This document shows positions 1 to 12,640 of a stretch of 64,000 nucleotides of DNA, in pieces. The stretch covers positions 2,966,626 through 3,030,625 of the forward strand of contig FN649743.1 in the NCBI GenBank assembly GCA_000310025.1, read 5' to 3'. The translations under genes were made by a program, and so were the position numbers. This DNA is from Ectocarpus siliculosus (lineage: Eukaryota; Sar; Phaeophyceae; Ectocarpales; Ectocarpaceae). Each line of letters opens with the position of its first letter. Within the stretch, counting starts at the first letter, position 1. The notes beneath the pieces are model-generated. The model saw only the letters and a program-made list of their open reading frames with translations. It had not been told where the DNA came from and searched no databases.

Positions 1-1919
1 GCGTGAAGGGAATGTTTCAAGCACAAAAGAACGTTCCAAAGCTGCTCGATGGTTTCAGGTGCTCAAATTATTCGGAGAGTAGCATGCGCACTCACTCTGA
101 TCCGAAGATCATCATGCTGGCGTCGGGCTGTGCATGTGGAACTCCATCATCTCATCCGGGTACCATCTTCTGTCGGCCATGTTTAGTTTCACTCCTTGGA
201 ACATTTCTCAGTGTCGTGGATTCATTGCGAACAGACCCACGGCTCTTGACAAAAACTTGGCAACGAGCGAACTCACTCTGCTCACAGGAGAGTTCGGCTG
301 TGTCCAACTCCACCTCGCGTCTTCGTGTAGGTAGCCTGAGAGACTTGAAGAGGCGTCGGGGACTTCAGTGGTAGGGTGTTCGATTCAATCCCTCACACGT
401 GCATTTCCTGTCCGAACCGCAAAGAGGGGGGGTTGATCGGATTGTAGGAGCTCCTCCGCGGTTTCGACTTGTGTTCTGTATGTGTCGATCGTCTCCCGTC
501 GGGAGTACACTACAGTACTACCGATAAAAAAATGTCGAATATTCTCCTGGATCTTCCGCCATTGCGACACAGTATACAAGGCGGGTGGTGTCCTGCCTCT
601 CTTTTCAAAGGTAAAGCCGAGACCATCGTTCTCCGTATTCTCCAGGCATGGTTGTGTGCCATGTTTGTGTCGAACTTCGACATACGTTAGTGTGCCATAG
701 CGCTGGCGAGCAGGGACTTGTTGACCGTTACATTAGAGAGGACTTCGTGAGTCACGATGGAGGTTCGAATGTTGGTAGCGCGCCGTTTGATGCAGCTTAC
801 CTCCGGCATGTCTCCGTGGACGCTGTGTACTGAAAATGATTTTTGCTCCGTTTACAAAAAGGGACGAGCCCCTGAGATGTCGGCAGGTGGTCGCCCGTTG
901 CCCGTCGGCTTTCGAGCACATCCCGGGGCTCCTTCTGCTTGAAATCGAGCCGGCGAGAATGAGCAAGGTTTGGCTAGGCTCGATGCGAACCCCGAAGTCT
1001 GGGCTAGGGCCATTAATATGTTGTCCTCGGGCCCAAACCCTACCCCCAACCTTAGCCGTCCAACCCCCAACCCAAACCCTCTTAACACCTGACCCAAATT
1101 GAGGACAATTAAACGTGACAGTCTGGTGAATGGTGGTGTACGTGACTCTTGATACGTATGCTCCGAGCACTCACGGGTACTCTCTGTATGTGCAGCGGTG
1201 GAGCTACCTACTACTGGTATAAGGAAGGCTAACGTGAAACGTTGAGCAACTATATCAAACAATCAAATGCCCATCTCAAGACTACCAAAAAACTCAAAAC
1301 ACACGGCTTTCAACCTTCGCCCCCTGCCTGCTCCCTCACGCATAGGCAAAGCGGACGCAAAGCCAACGGAAAGCACGGAAATCTGTACTGCTGTGTGCAA
1401 GGAGCATGGTACATCATCCCCCCCCCCCCCCATGATGCTTGTACGCTGTACCGCTGCAATAAAAAACCATGACTACGTAGATTACACGCACAATACGTTG
1501 CCACGATAGCCGAAGCAGTTACCTCAGGCATCTCCAAGTCTGAGCCTCACGTGATCTTCATCCTTAGATGGCACCACACGTTGCATCTCAAATTTCAACA
1601 TCAGAAACGTCACAATCAGAACACTTAATTAGAAGGTACACACAAAGGTACATGAAACCGCTAGCTAGAGGTTCATCGCTGCCTGCGCAAGAAGAATGGT
1701 GCAGCGGATTCGTAAGAAAATCAGCATGCTGCAACCTGGAAGGCACATGGACACTCTTCGCCAATCACCACAAACGGTCCTCTCTCTCGCTCGCTCGCTC
1801 TCTGCTCCGTGGAGGGGCTTCCTCGCGCCGAATTCAGGCAACACCTGGCGGAATTCTCAAACTGCTGCCATTGCTCCTCTGCAACAGCCGGCGGTGAAAT
1901 GGGACGGTGAGTTGGCAAC
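1..1919. other. no gene recognised
   Basis: The open frames here are short, overlap on both strands and lack recognisable domains or consistent codon choice. A poly-C run lies near 1418-1431 and a degenerate CCCTAA/CCCCAA-rich patch near 1045-1090. This is the downstream flank of the minus-strand VWD gene. If that gene's last reading frame is really spliced at the GTGAGT covering its stop, further 3' exons could lie here, but I cannot identify one. Confidence 0.5.
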
Positions 1920-4900
1920 TCACGGGACACCTCCGCAAGTGGGATCGTAGTCACTCAGAGAGACGGCAAAAGTATCAGACTGGGTGGAGGAGATGAAATC
2001 GCCCTCCTCGATCCACGCCACTTCTCCGGAAACGCGGGCAGTCAGGCGCCAAGTTTCCGTGGCCGCGTCGCCTGAGAAGAGTTTGACGTACGTCTCGTAC
2101 TCGCCGAGCACCTGGCTGGCGGCGGGATCGAGTCCGCTGTCGATGATGTAGTTCTCGGGCCCGAACCCGTACACATCGTCGTTGTCGAGGAACCCGACGT
2201 CCTACGGAATCAGCAGCAGGTTCGTGAGGAGAGGCGGGGATAAGCAATAAGTGACGACAGCTTCCACCAAAGGTACTGTTCGGGAGTGCTCACGGCTACG
2301 CCTGATGCCACTGAACACTGGTGTGCAGCCGACCCGTGCGCGCTAAAGCATGTTCGACTTCCCCAAGTTGCCATCCAACGGCAACAGGCCACAACGGCCG
2401 GTCAGACGTGCCTGAAAAGACTCTTTCCGTCGGCACTTCGCTTACCCCAAACCGGTTGCTGAAGTAGACGACCTCTCCGCCGGGCTCGACCACATAGAGA
2501 TCTACGTCAGATGTCTCGCCGGTCCACTCCAGGGTGATCGTCAGCGACGGCACACAGGCAGAGTTGGAGACGTCGAGCGCGAACGCCGTGTCGGCTCCCG
2601 CGGTATCAAGTGCCTCCGCGGGATCCACGACGACGAAGCTGAGGAGCAACCTGGTGCTGCCCGCTGGGATGTCGGTCACCACCGTCGAGAACGCCCCCGT
2701 CGAGGGATCCAGTGCCTCCTGGCCGCGGACGAAGTCGTCCGGCTGTGCCGTGTTCTCGGTGTAGATGAAGACGGAAGTCGAGCTCGGCAGCGCCGCGCCG
2801 TCGTCGCGAACGAAAGTGCCGGACAGCGACACGGAGCCGCCGTCCTCCTCGGTGAGCTGGATCGTTCCCGCCGGTGTCGTGGTGAGGGATCCCCGGGCCG
2901 GCAAAGCCGCCCGTGGCCTGTGCATGGAGAAGTTCACGGTACGCAGGAGGAGGGGTTTTTATGTGACCTTCAGAACTTCTCGTTCGAATTCGAACATTGT
3001 TTTTGTGCCAACGAACTTGGTGACGGTGGTCTGCCTGGACAAGAAGCTGCAACGGGCCGCCGGCCGGATGGGCCCGATGTTGTGTCCACGGCACGGTACA
3101 TGTCGTAGAGCTCGGCTGTGCATGGCCGTTTCTACCTGACGGCTTGGCAGCTTCTGGTGCGGTGCTCCCAAGGCGGAGAGCTGCGACCAAGACCACGATC
3201 CATGTCCTCGCGGGAACAAACAGATTTCGACACCAACGGCGTCTTGGCCAACGACATCTCAAAGACCTCGTTCAGTGATAAAGAACATGACACGGACAAC
3301 GCGAGCCATGAAGCGTACCACCATAAACGTAGAATCACGAGAGTTGATCATTTTTCGCACAGCTATTGCTAGCTAGGTAGAGCTGCCTGAAAGCAAACTT
3401 ACGTCAGCTGCCATGGCAGCGGCGATGTTCTCGGGGAGACTCAGACCCACGAGCTCTGCAAAGGAAAAGCAACGCGAGAGCAACAGGGGTTTCACGGCGT
3501 CAGCAAGAGCCACGCGATGGTAACGAGAACTTGCAATACATATGAAGGAAAACGTAAATTCTTGTATGCTGCGTCCCTCGTTGACGCACGAACGTTATGT
3601 GGTGCATGTCATACAGGTGTTGAACAATGTCTTGTAGCCAGCTTTGGGTCGCAATTTGCCTCTCCAGGTGGTTGTGAATGGAGGAGAAGAGACAACTTCC
3701 TGAACACTTCAGCAACCCCATTCTTTGTGAGTCCTATACCTTAGTCAGCAGTCCGTTGAAAGCTCCATGTCATTTAGAACACCGTTAGGTTTGGCGGCAG
3801 GTGCGCCTCAACATCGGCGTATATCCTTCCAACGCCTGACCGCTGACAATTTTCCCAACAACGTACATGCTTGTTCTCAGGAAATGCCTCCATGCCATGC
3901 TGTGTGCGCGGCATTTAAACGCAGCATGCGGCTTTAGACTGCGCTCGGGCACAAATGTTCGGGGCTACAGGCTCAGTAGGTCAAAATTGACTGCACCTTG
4001 ACGGATGCACGCGGTCGCCCCGGTGCCGGAAACTTCTCCGTCGGGGCAAGTCGTGCAGGGCGGCGCGCCGGTGCTGCTGAAAGAGTTGCTCGCGCACAAA
4101 CCTGTTTCGTGGGTTCAGGTACGTTTGGTGCAAACAACGCGTGGGGCTTAATTTAATTCGAGATCGAGGTTGCATAATGTGCCAGGCAGAGTTGGCGGTG
4201 ACTGCGGGTGTTGATGCCACAAGGGCTGCGTTTTGAGCCGGTTGCTGCCAGCATCGACGCCTTTTACCCGCCTAAAAGACGTGTATTTTGTCAGGTTTCG
4301 ACCACACAGCTACGCCGTAGTGATGACAGGCCCCGTTCAGCGCGAGGGATTTCGAAAAACAGTGACCATAACAACATAGAGAGCTGGAGGACAAGCGCGT
4401 CGCTAGAGAAGATCCAGGTTTCTCCCAAACCAACCGGCGGCGCCGTTCTTCTCTTTGACCTGCAATTGTTCATTTAGCCTTTGTCCCAGGTTCTTTCGCT
4501 ATTCAGTTTTCTTCGTGACTGAATCAGTCGCCGGTAGATCTAGCCTGCGTCCAACCTGTGAAAAAAGGTCTCTTCAGGGGACCTATTTAGACGCAATAAC
4601 CCACCCTCACCGCCACCAGCTACAATGGTGCAGGATCCACGCAAGTCGTGTACCACACGTGGTCAAGGTTTAAAGAGTGTTTGATTCATATTTTCACTAC
4701 GCAAACCGCTTCATCCATGCTGCAAACTGGGTTGATTTCGCAGGAGCAGGCGCATTGGAAAGGGAAACGACTAAGTCCACGACCACCGCCGCCATCAGTA
4801 CACTTGCCCGCGACTTCTTCCTGGTAGGCTCGATCCTCCGCTTGTCCTTCGAGCGTCGCCTGACCCACCTCCTCGCCAGCAAGAAGGGCGTCTATGATGC

Positions 4901-6276
4901 AGTCGGCGTTGTCGCCGCACAGCTGAGATAATTTTTTACGTAAAGTGGCGGGAGGAGTGAACCAGTCGACACGGCATCGCTGGGGAGAACCAAGTTCGGA
5001 TAGGTATGATGACGAGAAGTATGGATGCCCCTGACGCTCTATTTACTACTGTGCGATCGATCACGAAAACAGCTCTGCTCCTTCATGGAGGACACATGTC
5101 GACGTTTTAGTCTATGTAAACGTGTCGAATCGCACTCAAAACAAACGCGGCCAGCTACAGTGCGTCCCAGGGACCCCGAGGACATGTGTTCGAGTTTTTG
5201 GTCTTTCGCTGAAACCCGATGTGTTCTCCCGAACGTACCTCCGTGATTGACGCCGGGATGGCATCGGGCAACACGGGCGCCGCGTAGACCGCGTCGCACA
5301 AGTCGAACGTGCCGTGGTCCTCCCCCTCCGCGTAGGTGAAGAGAGACGCGTCTGCCGTGGTGCACCAGTTCGTGGTGCAGTAGTTCGTGCCTTCTTCCAC
5401 TGTCGGTGAGGCAGTCGCGAAGCCGACAGTCTCTCCGTCCACGGTCTGCCGCGTTCAGCAAGGGGAGGGACCTCAAGCGTCAACATATCTCCTGTTCTAC
5501 TCGATGAGGTGTGTGGAGTAGGGAGAGAGAATAGGGGTAGGCAGTAAGTGCAGACGGGCACAAGTTCGACGCACGGACAACACCGGTTATCGGCGAACAA
5601 ATTGACGGGAGGGAGGAACAAGAGTCGCGGAAGTACTTCGGTAACACTTGAAGTTCAAGCAAACAGCGGCGGCCTTTACTTCGTGTAGATGCTGGCAGAG
5701 GTACAACGCACAATGCAGCACCAACCGAGGTCTTGGTGAGGCGTAACCGCAGTGCATGACTGAAAAAAACTCGTTGCATGATTTGATTCGCGAAGCCTTT
5801 TCTCACGCTCACCGTAAAGTCGTCGCCCAGCTCTCCGTTGTTGTTGCCGAGGAGACCCGTAGTGGCGAGGCTGACGGGCGCATACGCGTTGACCCTCAGC
5901 ATTCCGTTGATGCTGGTTGACACGAACACGTCTAGTCCCGACTCAAAGCTAATCTCCACCCGAGACGACGTGACCTCCAGCGCAACTCCGATGACAGAAG
6001 TAGCACTCGCGTCGTACAGCTCTCCATCCACCAAGACCTCGACACCGCCGGAGGCAGCCGTCGTCACCTGGATCAAAGAAGAGGTTCCCTCGCGCGCTGC
6101 GATGCCGGTGGTGACCGTGACCGCTGGGTTCGGGTTTTGGCTCCACTGCTGGAAACGGGCCTGGACTTCGCTCTCCGTGGCGGCAGCCTTGGTCAACACA
6201 AACTCGCCCTGCCCGTGGCAGTCGTACCCGGTGCCGTCGTAGACCCGCAAGTGCGGATCTCCGTCTGCGGATCCAC
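1920..6276 (-). CDS. VWD + YfaP/DUF2135-like secreted protein (C-terminal exons)
   Basis: Six minus-strand exons are read: 6276-5813, 5445-5239, 4922-4808, 3455-3403, 2917-2446 and 2201-1920. The first is a von Willebrand factor type D domain (GDPHLRVYDG near its start, a GLLGNNNGELGDDFT end). The next two carry the Cys-rich post-VWD segment (NYCTTNWCTT, then LCGDNADC). The last two form a beta-rich domain with DVDLYVVEPGGEVVYF and, across the splice, DNDDVYGFGPENY, the signature of YfaP/DUF2135 proteins. Phases agree except in the 2917 exon, which needs a one-base shift near the CCCC at 2891-2894. The 4808/3455 intron uses a GC-AG donor (G|GCAAGT). The frame ends at TGA inside CCGTGAGTT, which could instead be a splice donor. 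The likely role is extracellular matrix or wall adhesion. It probably continues the WSC-PLA2 exons upstream, but the phase across 7020/6276 does not match, so an exon may be missing. Confidence 0.7.
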
Positions 6277-7019
6277 CTGACATGGCAGTCCAGACAAGGT
6301 GGAACAGGTCACCGGTAGAAGGTCAAGCATGGGCTTGGGCGGCGAGGCCACGGCCACAAGTGGGGTACGCCTTAAACTCTCTCGGTATACGCCAAAAGCG
6401 CGTATCAGACAAAACAAACGCTGGAAAGGCATTCTTCCATCTCTCCTTACCGCGTTTCTGCACGGGAACCGGGAAGAAGGAAGAGGTCGAAGATGGATTG
6501 CGACCAGCAGAATGATACGAAGGGGGTGGGTTGAGAGAGCGGGTAAGCTTATGTCCATGTAGTTGTTGACAGGATCAGCAACAAGCAGGGTGGATTAACC
6601 AAAGCATTACGGCTCCCTCGGCCTAGGCATCGACATCGTGCTGTTTCCAGCCTGTCCGCCCGAACACCAAACTCAGCACTGGTACAGCAATTCGTATGGC
6701 CTAATCAATTGTCGATGGTGCTTCGTTCGTTCAATGTCATGTGTGGCCCGGACCGATCCACGTTTCCAGCCTGGCTAGAGGCAGCCGGGGTACGCTCTGC
6801 CCTCCAAAGCGTGTGTATCGTATGTTAGGCACGTGTTAGACTGTGCCGGCGCGATTGTTGTCCCCGAATGACCGGCAGATCCTAGCGCGGAAAATCTCCG
6901 GTAGTTTAAAACGACGGCTCGGAGCAAACGACTAAGAGAATTGCGCGTACGATCGCAGGAAGGGAGATCCGTCTCGAATTTCCAGCAACGATAACTGGCC
7001 AATAGGCTTAGAGGCTTAC
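6277..7019. other. intron or intergenic gap between PLA2-like and VWD exons
   Basis: This stretch starts with a good donor (CCG|GTAAGC, phase 0) on the minus strand and ends with an acceptor (TGTCAG|GTGGATCC) that needs phase 1. I could not find the small exon that would reconcile the phases, nor a clear terminator plus new signal peptide that would prove two genes. Confidence 0.4.
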
Positions 7020-10000
7020 CGGTTCGGGCGTGGGAGAGGGTGCGGGTGTGGCTTGGCAGGTTTCTTCCCAATCTCGCTGTTTCTGGACGGCCTCTTCATG
7101 GGCGTCATTCCCACCCAGAGCAACAGCAAGATAAAACGCTGTGCCGACAATGTTACATGCGGCTAAGGGTTTAGGGTTAATAATCGCAAGAAGCCCAAAC
7201 GTAGACCAACATCCGGCGAGGTTATCCCCCCAAAATTCCAAATCACAGCCACCCTTGTCTTCAAGTCTGGCAGACCAGCAGTAGTCATGGTTACAACACC
7301 CGTTGCCGAATGGTGTAAGTTCTGCGATAATTCTAGTAGCTGCACTCGGCCAATCCGCCGGACCACATCCATTATCACAACCGCTCGGGTTTGAGGAACA
7401 TTCATAACATTTGCCATCCGGACAATCATTGTAGGGACAAGGTGGACCCTCCCATGCATCCCTACATTCCCCCAACAGTTTACGACCATCGATCTCACTC
7501 GAAACACACATGCTCCCTGCGAGAGACTCCCAGGGAACGTCTTGGAGCTCGGTCAAACCGAGGTCGTCAACATCCGTACCAGAGACGGTGTCAAGCGGGG
7601 TCAGCAAATCTGAGGTCAGGATCCAACAACTCGACCCAGAACAACTAATCCCACTGTGCTCTTGAGAAGCTTCGATCCCAACAATCTTCCTCATTAGGGG
7701 AAAACATTCACACGAATCAACCAGGGTGTCTGCATATGACACGCCTTCTTGACCATTCATAATGAGCAAAAGCTCATCTGGTTGAATGGTAGGTGAAGTA
7801 GGCGACTCCACATAGATCCATGAATCTGAACACCCCAAAATAGTAATGTCATCTCCAACTTCCATTCGCACAGTACTTACAAACTCCAGTGAGGAGTTGG
7901 TAGGAACTACTGACGTGGTAGGGGCCGAGGTGGTGGGGGCCGAAGTGGTATCATCTGAAATGCAAAAATCGGCGGAAGATCGCGTAGGGCACATGCACGG
8001 CGTAGTTGGGGCAGAATGGTCAAAGGCAAGAGTCTACCACAGCCACCCGTGCAGTTGGCACAAGACAATTTTTCTTCCAAAAGCTCAAGTTGGAAAGGTT
8101 TCCCTTGAATGTCACGCAGATTACCAACGGGCGGTACTACGATGAGGTGACCCAGCTAGATTACAACTGAACATGTTGCTCGGTCAAGCAAACTCACCGT
8201 ACGTGCCGCGGGAGTACAGCGAGTACGCGTAGGACCCCCCGCGTGGGAAGTGCGGACAGGAAAAAATGGCGACGGCAACGAGGACGTTTTGAGATTGGTT
8301 CGGAGTAATCAAGAAATGATGCACCGACTACAAGACGTGATGATGTCGAAGCGAAACAAGAGGTATTGAGACAGTTTCGCCCGTAACACGGAAAGTGCAA
8401 GCACGAGAAAAACACCGCCAACGCAGAGAAACAAAAAAAAAGGCTTCATACGAAGCTGGAGGTTCATCCCCAGAACTAGCATGTCCGAAACGGAAGGAGT
8501 TTGGTGCGCAAGAACGCATCCGCTCGAGAACGGCACAAATCCAAAGCCAGAGAGACTCACCAGCGGTAGGAGCGCTGGTCGGCGTGCTGGTGGGCATGAC
8601 GGTGATTGTAGGGTCCAGAGTTGGGTACGAAGTCGGAGAGCCGGTAGGCGCAAACGACGGTTCAATCGTCGGACCCTCTTCTGAACAACATGTTAACCGA
8701 CGACCCCCAAGGTGGACGGAGGGTGGAGGGGATGAGTAAAGACAGTGGGATAGAGGAAGAGAAGGAGGGCGTCAGAGAGATCGATTGACAGGACGACAAG
8801 AAGGGCAGGACCGCCTCCAAAGCCCAACAAGCTTAGCTGCCCCGCGATCGAGTCGCCTCATTGTTTGAGGGGTCAATCTGGCGCTTTTCTTGCATCTGCC
8901 AACCAGCCTAGACCACCGGGGGTTCCTACGGGGACCACCCCCTCATGTCCTATTCTCACCGCAGGTTCCGCGATAGTACAGCGAAAACGCGTCGTACGCG
9001 CCGCAATCGCGAGAAGCCTCGCCCGTGCACGGGTGATCTGTGCAAGAGGCGGTACCGTGCCTGTCAAACCGGTGTCCCTCATCCAACAGGTCGCAGCCGC
9101 CACACCAACACCTGTTGAGCACGTCACACAACGGTTCACTTTCTGCGGGAAGACCTGCGTGTTGTGCCAGGATAGCAATGGTATTTTATCCCTCAGGCTG
9201 CTATCGTCTACGGGTTTCACAGAAAACACAGTGGAAATTGAGCCCAAAAAACGCGTTTGTGCACATGCCCATCCAAGTGGCAGCCTCGCAAGCCGTTTTC
9301 TACAGCCTTGGCGGAAACGGTCCCATCAACGTGTACCTCTACTTGTGAATTCCATGCCCAACATAGTTTTCGAAAAGGCGGTTGCTCTTTCAATATGTTC
9401 TCACACGCCTGGGCAGAAGCATCATTGTTCCACGTGAAGTACAACAAGTAGACCTCGCACACGCAAGCGAGTCCGCGGGAGAGTACTACTCACTCTCGTC
9501 CCCACTGAAGGGCGAAGAAAGGCTTGTCCATCGCCGTGCAGTAGTCCTCGCACAACTTCAGGTTCGGAGAAACCGACGCGGTGGGCGGGGAAGTCGGTTG
9601 TCAAGAAGGCGAAGGACAGCTTTGGTACAAGGCCGGGTGCTTGGCATGTTCTAGTGTTACAGGGCAACTAGATCCACGATGGGGTGCGTCGCTCCAGCGA
9701 ACGCCGTCCGTGAAACAGCTTTCACCTGCAGCGACATGTCGCCGGATGACATCTTGTCCCCTAGCACGCGGTCGCTCTTGTCATCGGCAAAGCATCCGAA
9801 GTAATGGTCCTCCGAGGGGGAAAGTGGCCCTAGCTCGAACAGGTCGAACGCATCAAAACCACCGCAGGTGGTGCCAGCATCCCCCGTGCACGCCATGTCG
9901 CAGGTTCCGTCGCCGTGCCTGAGGTGGACTTCGGCGGCGCACCAACACTTTTTAAAGGGGGCGTGAGGACAAGGGCAGGAGCGGGGCAACCGTGAGCGTG

Positions 10001-12034
10001 TGGAGCATGAATGAATGGGACAGCTTGATGAGACAGGCATCTTTCGCTCATGCGCCTGTGGTCCCACTCCTAAAGATTGTGCGACGACTTCGAACGAGCA
10101 CGGCGAAAAACCCTGAGTAAACGAGGTAAAGGAGCTCACGGCAAACCTCAAGTCCCGCCAAAACCCACCGGTGCTCTCGATCGCTACATCACAGAGAGTG
10201 CTGCAGATCAAACCACGCTGCTGGTACCGTACCTCGTGGCCCCACTGCGTGGCGTAGTACGTGTTACCGGGTGACTCGTCGGCACAGTAGGAGGCGCACG
10301 CCTGAAAACGAAACCGTAAGTGACAACAACCGGGGATGCGAGAGCCGACCATGTCAGAGAAACACCGCGGGTTGTCGAAGTTTGTACATTCGCCCCCCTG
10401 TTGCAGTTCGGCGCCAGGCTTTCGCGATAAAGGCCCCGACGACGCGTGTACCGGACAACGACCGTGACCTGTCTGTAACCGTGAAAAAACCTCTAGGCGA
10501 TGGCGTTGTTCCATGCACAAATTTGGCAACTGCCGACGTGCAGTATGCCTGGTACAGTGTATGCTCGCTTTGACGAAACACATGGAAAGGCGGTTATTTC
10601 GTGTGTCTGGTGTGTTCCCGTTTTTCCAGAATCTGTGCAACCCCGCCTGCCCATCTACCTCGGAGGTCATTTCGTTGGAAGACGATTTCGCTCCCAGGAC
10701 GCGGTCGTTCTGGTCGTCGGCAAAGCACCCCACGTAGTTATCGTCCGTAGGAGGGCTCGGAAGCTCCCCTTCCTCCAGATCGTACAAGGAAAACGAGTCG
10801 AACCCGCCGCACACAATCGAATCATCTCCGGAGCACTGGTAGTCGCACGTGGCGGCGCCGTGCCTTCTGAGGTCGACGCTTTCGTCCTGGCACCAGCATT
10901 CTCGACCGTACTGTGTCGCGTAGTGCGTGTAGCTGGAAGGTTGGCCACGGCAGTAGTCGGCGCAGACCTGGACAAGGAGTGCGCAAATAACGCGAACACG
11001 TCCGACACAAAAGCTACGTGATCGCAACACCGATCGACGACAACGCCAGTATCTCCAAGCACCGCCACTTTCGCACCGACGCTACCTTCGAGACGGCAGT
11101 TGGTGATCACGGGCGAAAGCACTGAAGGACACCAGATGCATAACAACCTAATCATGGTAGTATATATACCGACTAAAGTATTGCGGCGGCGCCTCATAGG
11201 TCAACATATATTCCCCTCACGCCTCTTTTTCGGAAGCGGTACTCCATGCCCATAACCGCGCAGACAAATAATCCAGAGTTGTTCATGGCGAACAAACGAC
11301 ACTCGGTAGCGTTCGACCTTCTATATGCCAAAATGTACAGCGCGAACTTGGTTGGCGACATAGCTCACAGCCTAACTCCTAGCCTGGCCAGCCGCTCCCG
11401 GGCACTCTGAGAGGGGCCTTTCGGGTGCGGCGTCTACTCTCTACTCACCGTAGGTGTCATTTCGCTACTCGACCATTTGGCCGTCAGCACTCGGTCCGAT
11501 CGATCGTCCGCGAAGCAGCCGACAGAACCGGGTTGCGCTGGGGTAGAGTACACGCGAACCCGCCAAGTGGTTGCAACGCCCAAACCCGAGGGAAGGGTGC
11601 AACGGGTGAGGAACGAGAGGATATGCAAGGAGAGCGATAACAGTGACGGTGCGGTGCGTACGAAAGCCGGCTGCCCATCTGGAACAACGTCATACGCACT
11701 GCCTGCGTTGTACCTCGCGTTCGGATCGTCTTTTTTGAAGTGCGAACCATGAGACTGTTTGCTGACACTCTGATCCAACTGGAAGGGGAGGCATAGGGTG
11801 CTGGTTGGCATTAGGCTATGTTTTCAGTCGCCGGTTCGGGCACGACGGGCTGTTCTTCAACAACTTGAAAATAGCTCTGTTGTACAGCGAAACGACCTCC
11901 ACAGTTCGGCCGCCAACCTGCCCGCGGCAGGAGACATGCATAAATTACACACCAAAGTTCACGAGCAGGCCCTCACCAGACGATATGCCAACGAGCGCAG
12001 CGCCGAGCGCCGCAAAAAGAGTGAAACGCCCCAT
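7020..12034 (-). CDS. secreted triple-WSC, phospholipase A2-like protein
   Basis: Nine exons join without breaking frame (672 codons): 12034-11977, 11537-11449, 10967-10659, 10301-10233, 9947-9726, 9555-9494, 9111-8960, 8680-8561 and 7954-7020. Exon 1 encodes a signal peptide (MGRFTLFAALGAALVGISS). Exons 2-7 encode three WSC domains, each with VGCFADD or YFGCFADD, SDRVL, a Cys-x3-Cys pair, ECWC and a GGFDAFDLF-type end; each is split by introns at similar places. Exon 8 is a Pro/Thr linker. Exon 9 starts with more Thr/Pro, has a DGRKLLGE segment resembling a processing site, then a Cys-rich domain with CGPADW, GNGCCNHDYCW and GGCDLEFWGDNLAGC. The His-Asp pair and the following Cys-Asp fit secreted PLA2-type lipases, though the loop before HD is one residue shorter than CCxxHDxC. 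WSC domains bind carbohydrate, so wall or matrix localisation is inferred. The chain probably continues into the VWD exons downstream. Confidence 0.8.
8198..8240 (-). pseudogene. relic of a duplicated WSC exon
   Basis: On the minus strand the sequence reads YAYSLYSRGTYG followed by a GTGAGT donor. This parallels the end of the real exon at 9111-8960 (DAFSLYYRGTCG, then GTGAGA). The Cys is replaced by Tyr and no acceptor is visible upstream. It sits in the intron between the linker exon and the PLA2-like exon, so it is best read as the decayed tail of a fourth WSC copy. Confidence 0.5.
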
Positions 12035-12640
12035 GAGAAGTAGCTGAATGACGATGGTGAATCTGCAAACAAACTTAAAGTTGTTAGAACATCGACGGGG
12101 TCAAGAGCAACACAGTGGGCAAAACCAGAGCAGAAAGGCGTGGAAAGGCGTGGTAGTATGTTTCCGGAAAGGCGAGGGCGCCGTGGGGTACAGCAACACA
12201 AAAAGACAACATCACAGTCTTTCTCGGCCCATGAGGACACCAGACCGCAGAAAAAAATTGTACTTCTTCGCCCACACAGTCTGCATAAGGCAGCTCAACG
12301 CTCTGCCAAGAGGCCGTCTATGCGTCCTGCAGCCACGTCATGTAGCCGCCGGAATAGGATTGTGATGAGGAAATCGTCGGCGCACACACCGCTCGGTGGT
12401 CCTGAGAAATTTGTTCTGGAACCGAGGGTGCTCTTGCTCCATAACCCTGTCACACTCGCTGCTGCTGTATAGACTATAGATCGTGCTGGGACATTTGAGT
12501 GAGTGAGTACCCTACCACAGCAGTGATGCGATCACGACCAGTGCTTGAGCATGATGAGCCGGTGTTCGATTTGTGGATCGTTATGGCGGCTGAGGTCTAC
12601 TAAGCCGATCGATTCATTCAGCCTCGCGCAAGGTGCGGTG
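12035..12640. other. upstream region of WSC gene, no gene seen
   Basis: This is the 5' flank of the minus-strand WSC-PLA2 gene. No coding frame with recognisable domains and no clear TATA or initiator element could be singled out. Confidence 0.4.

Noticed and set aside
1045-1090. Telomere-like CCCTAA/CCCAACC stretch (also near 41850 and 63424)
   Set aside because: Too short and degenerate to call an interstitial telomere.
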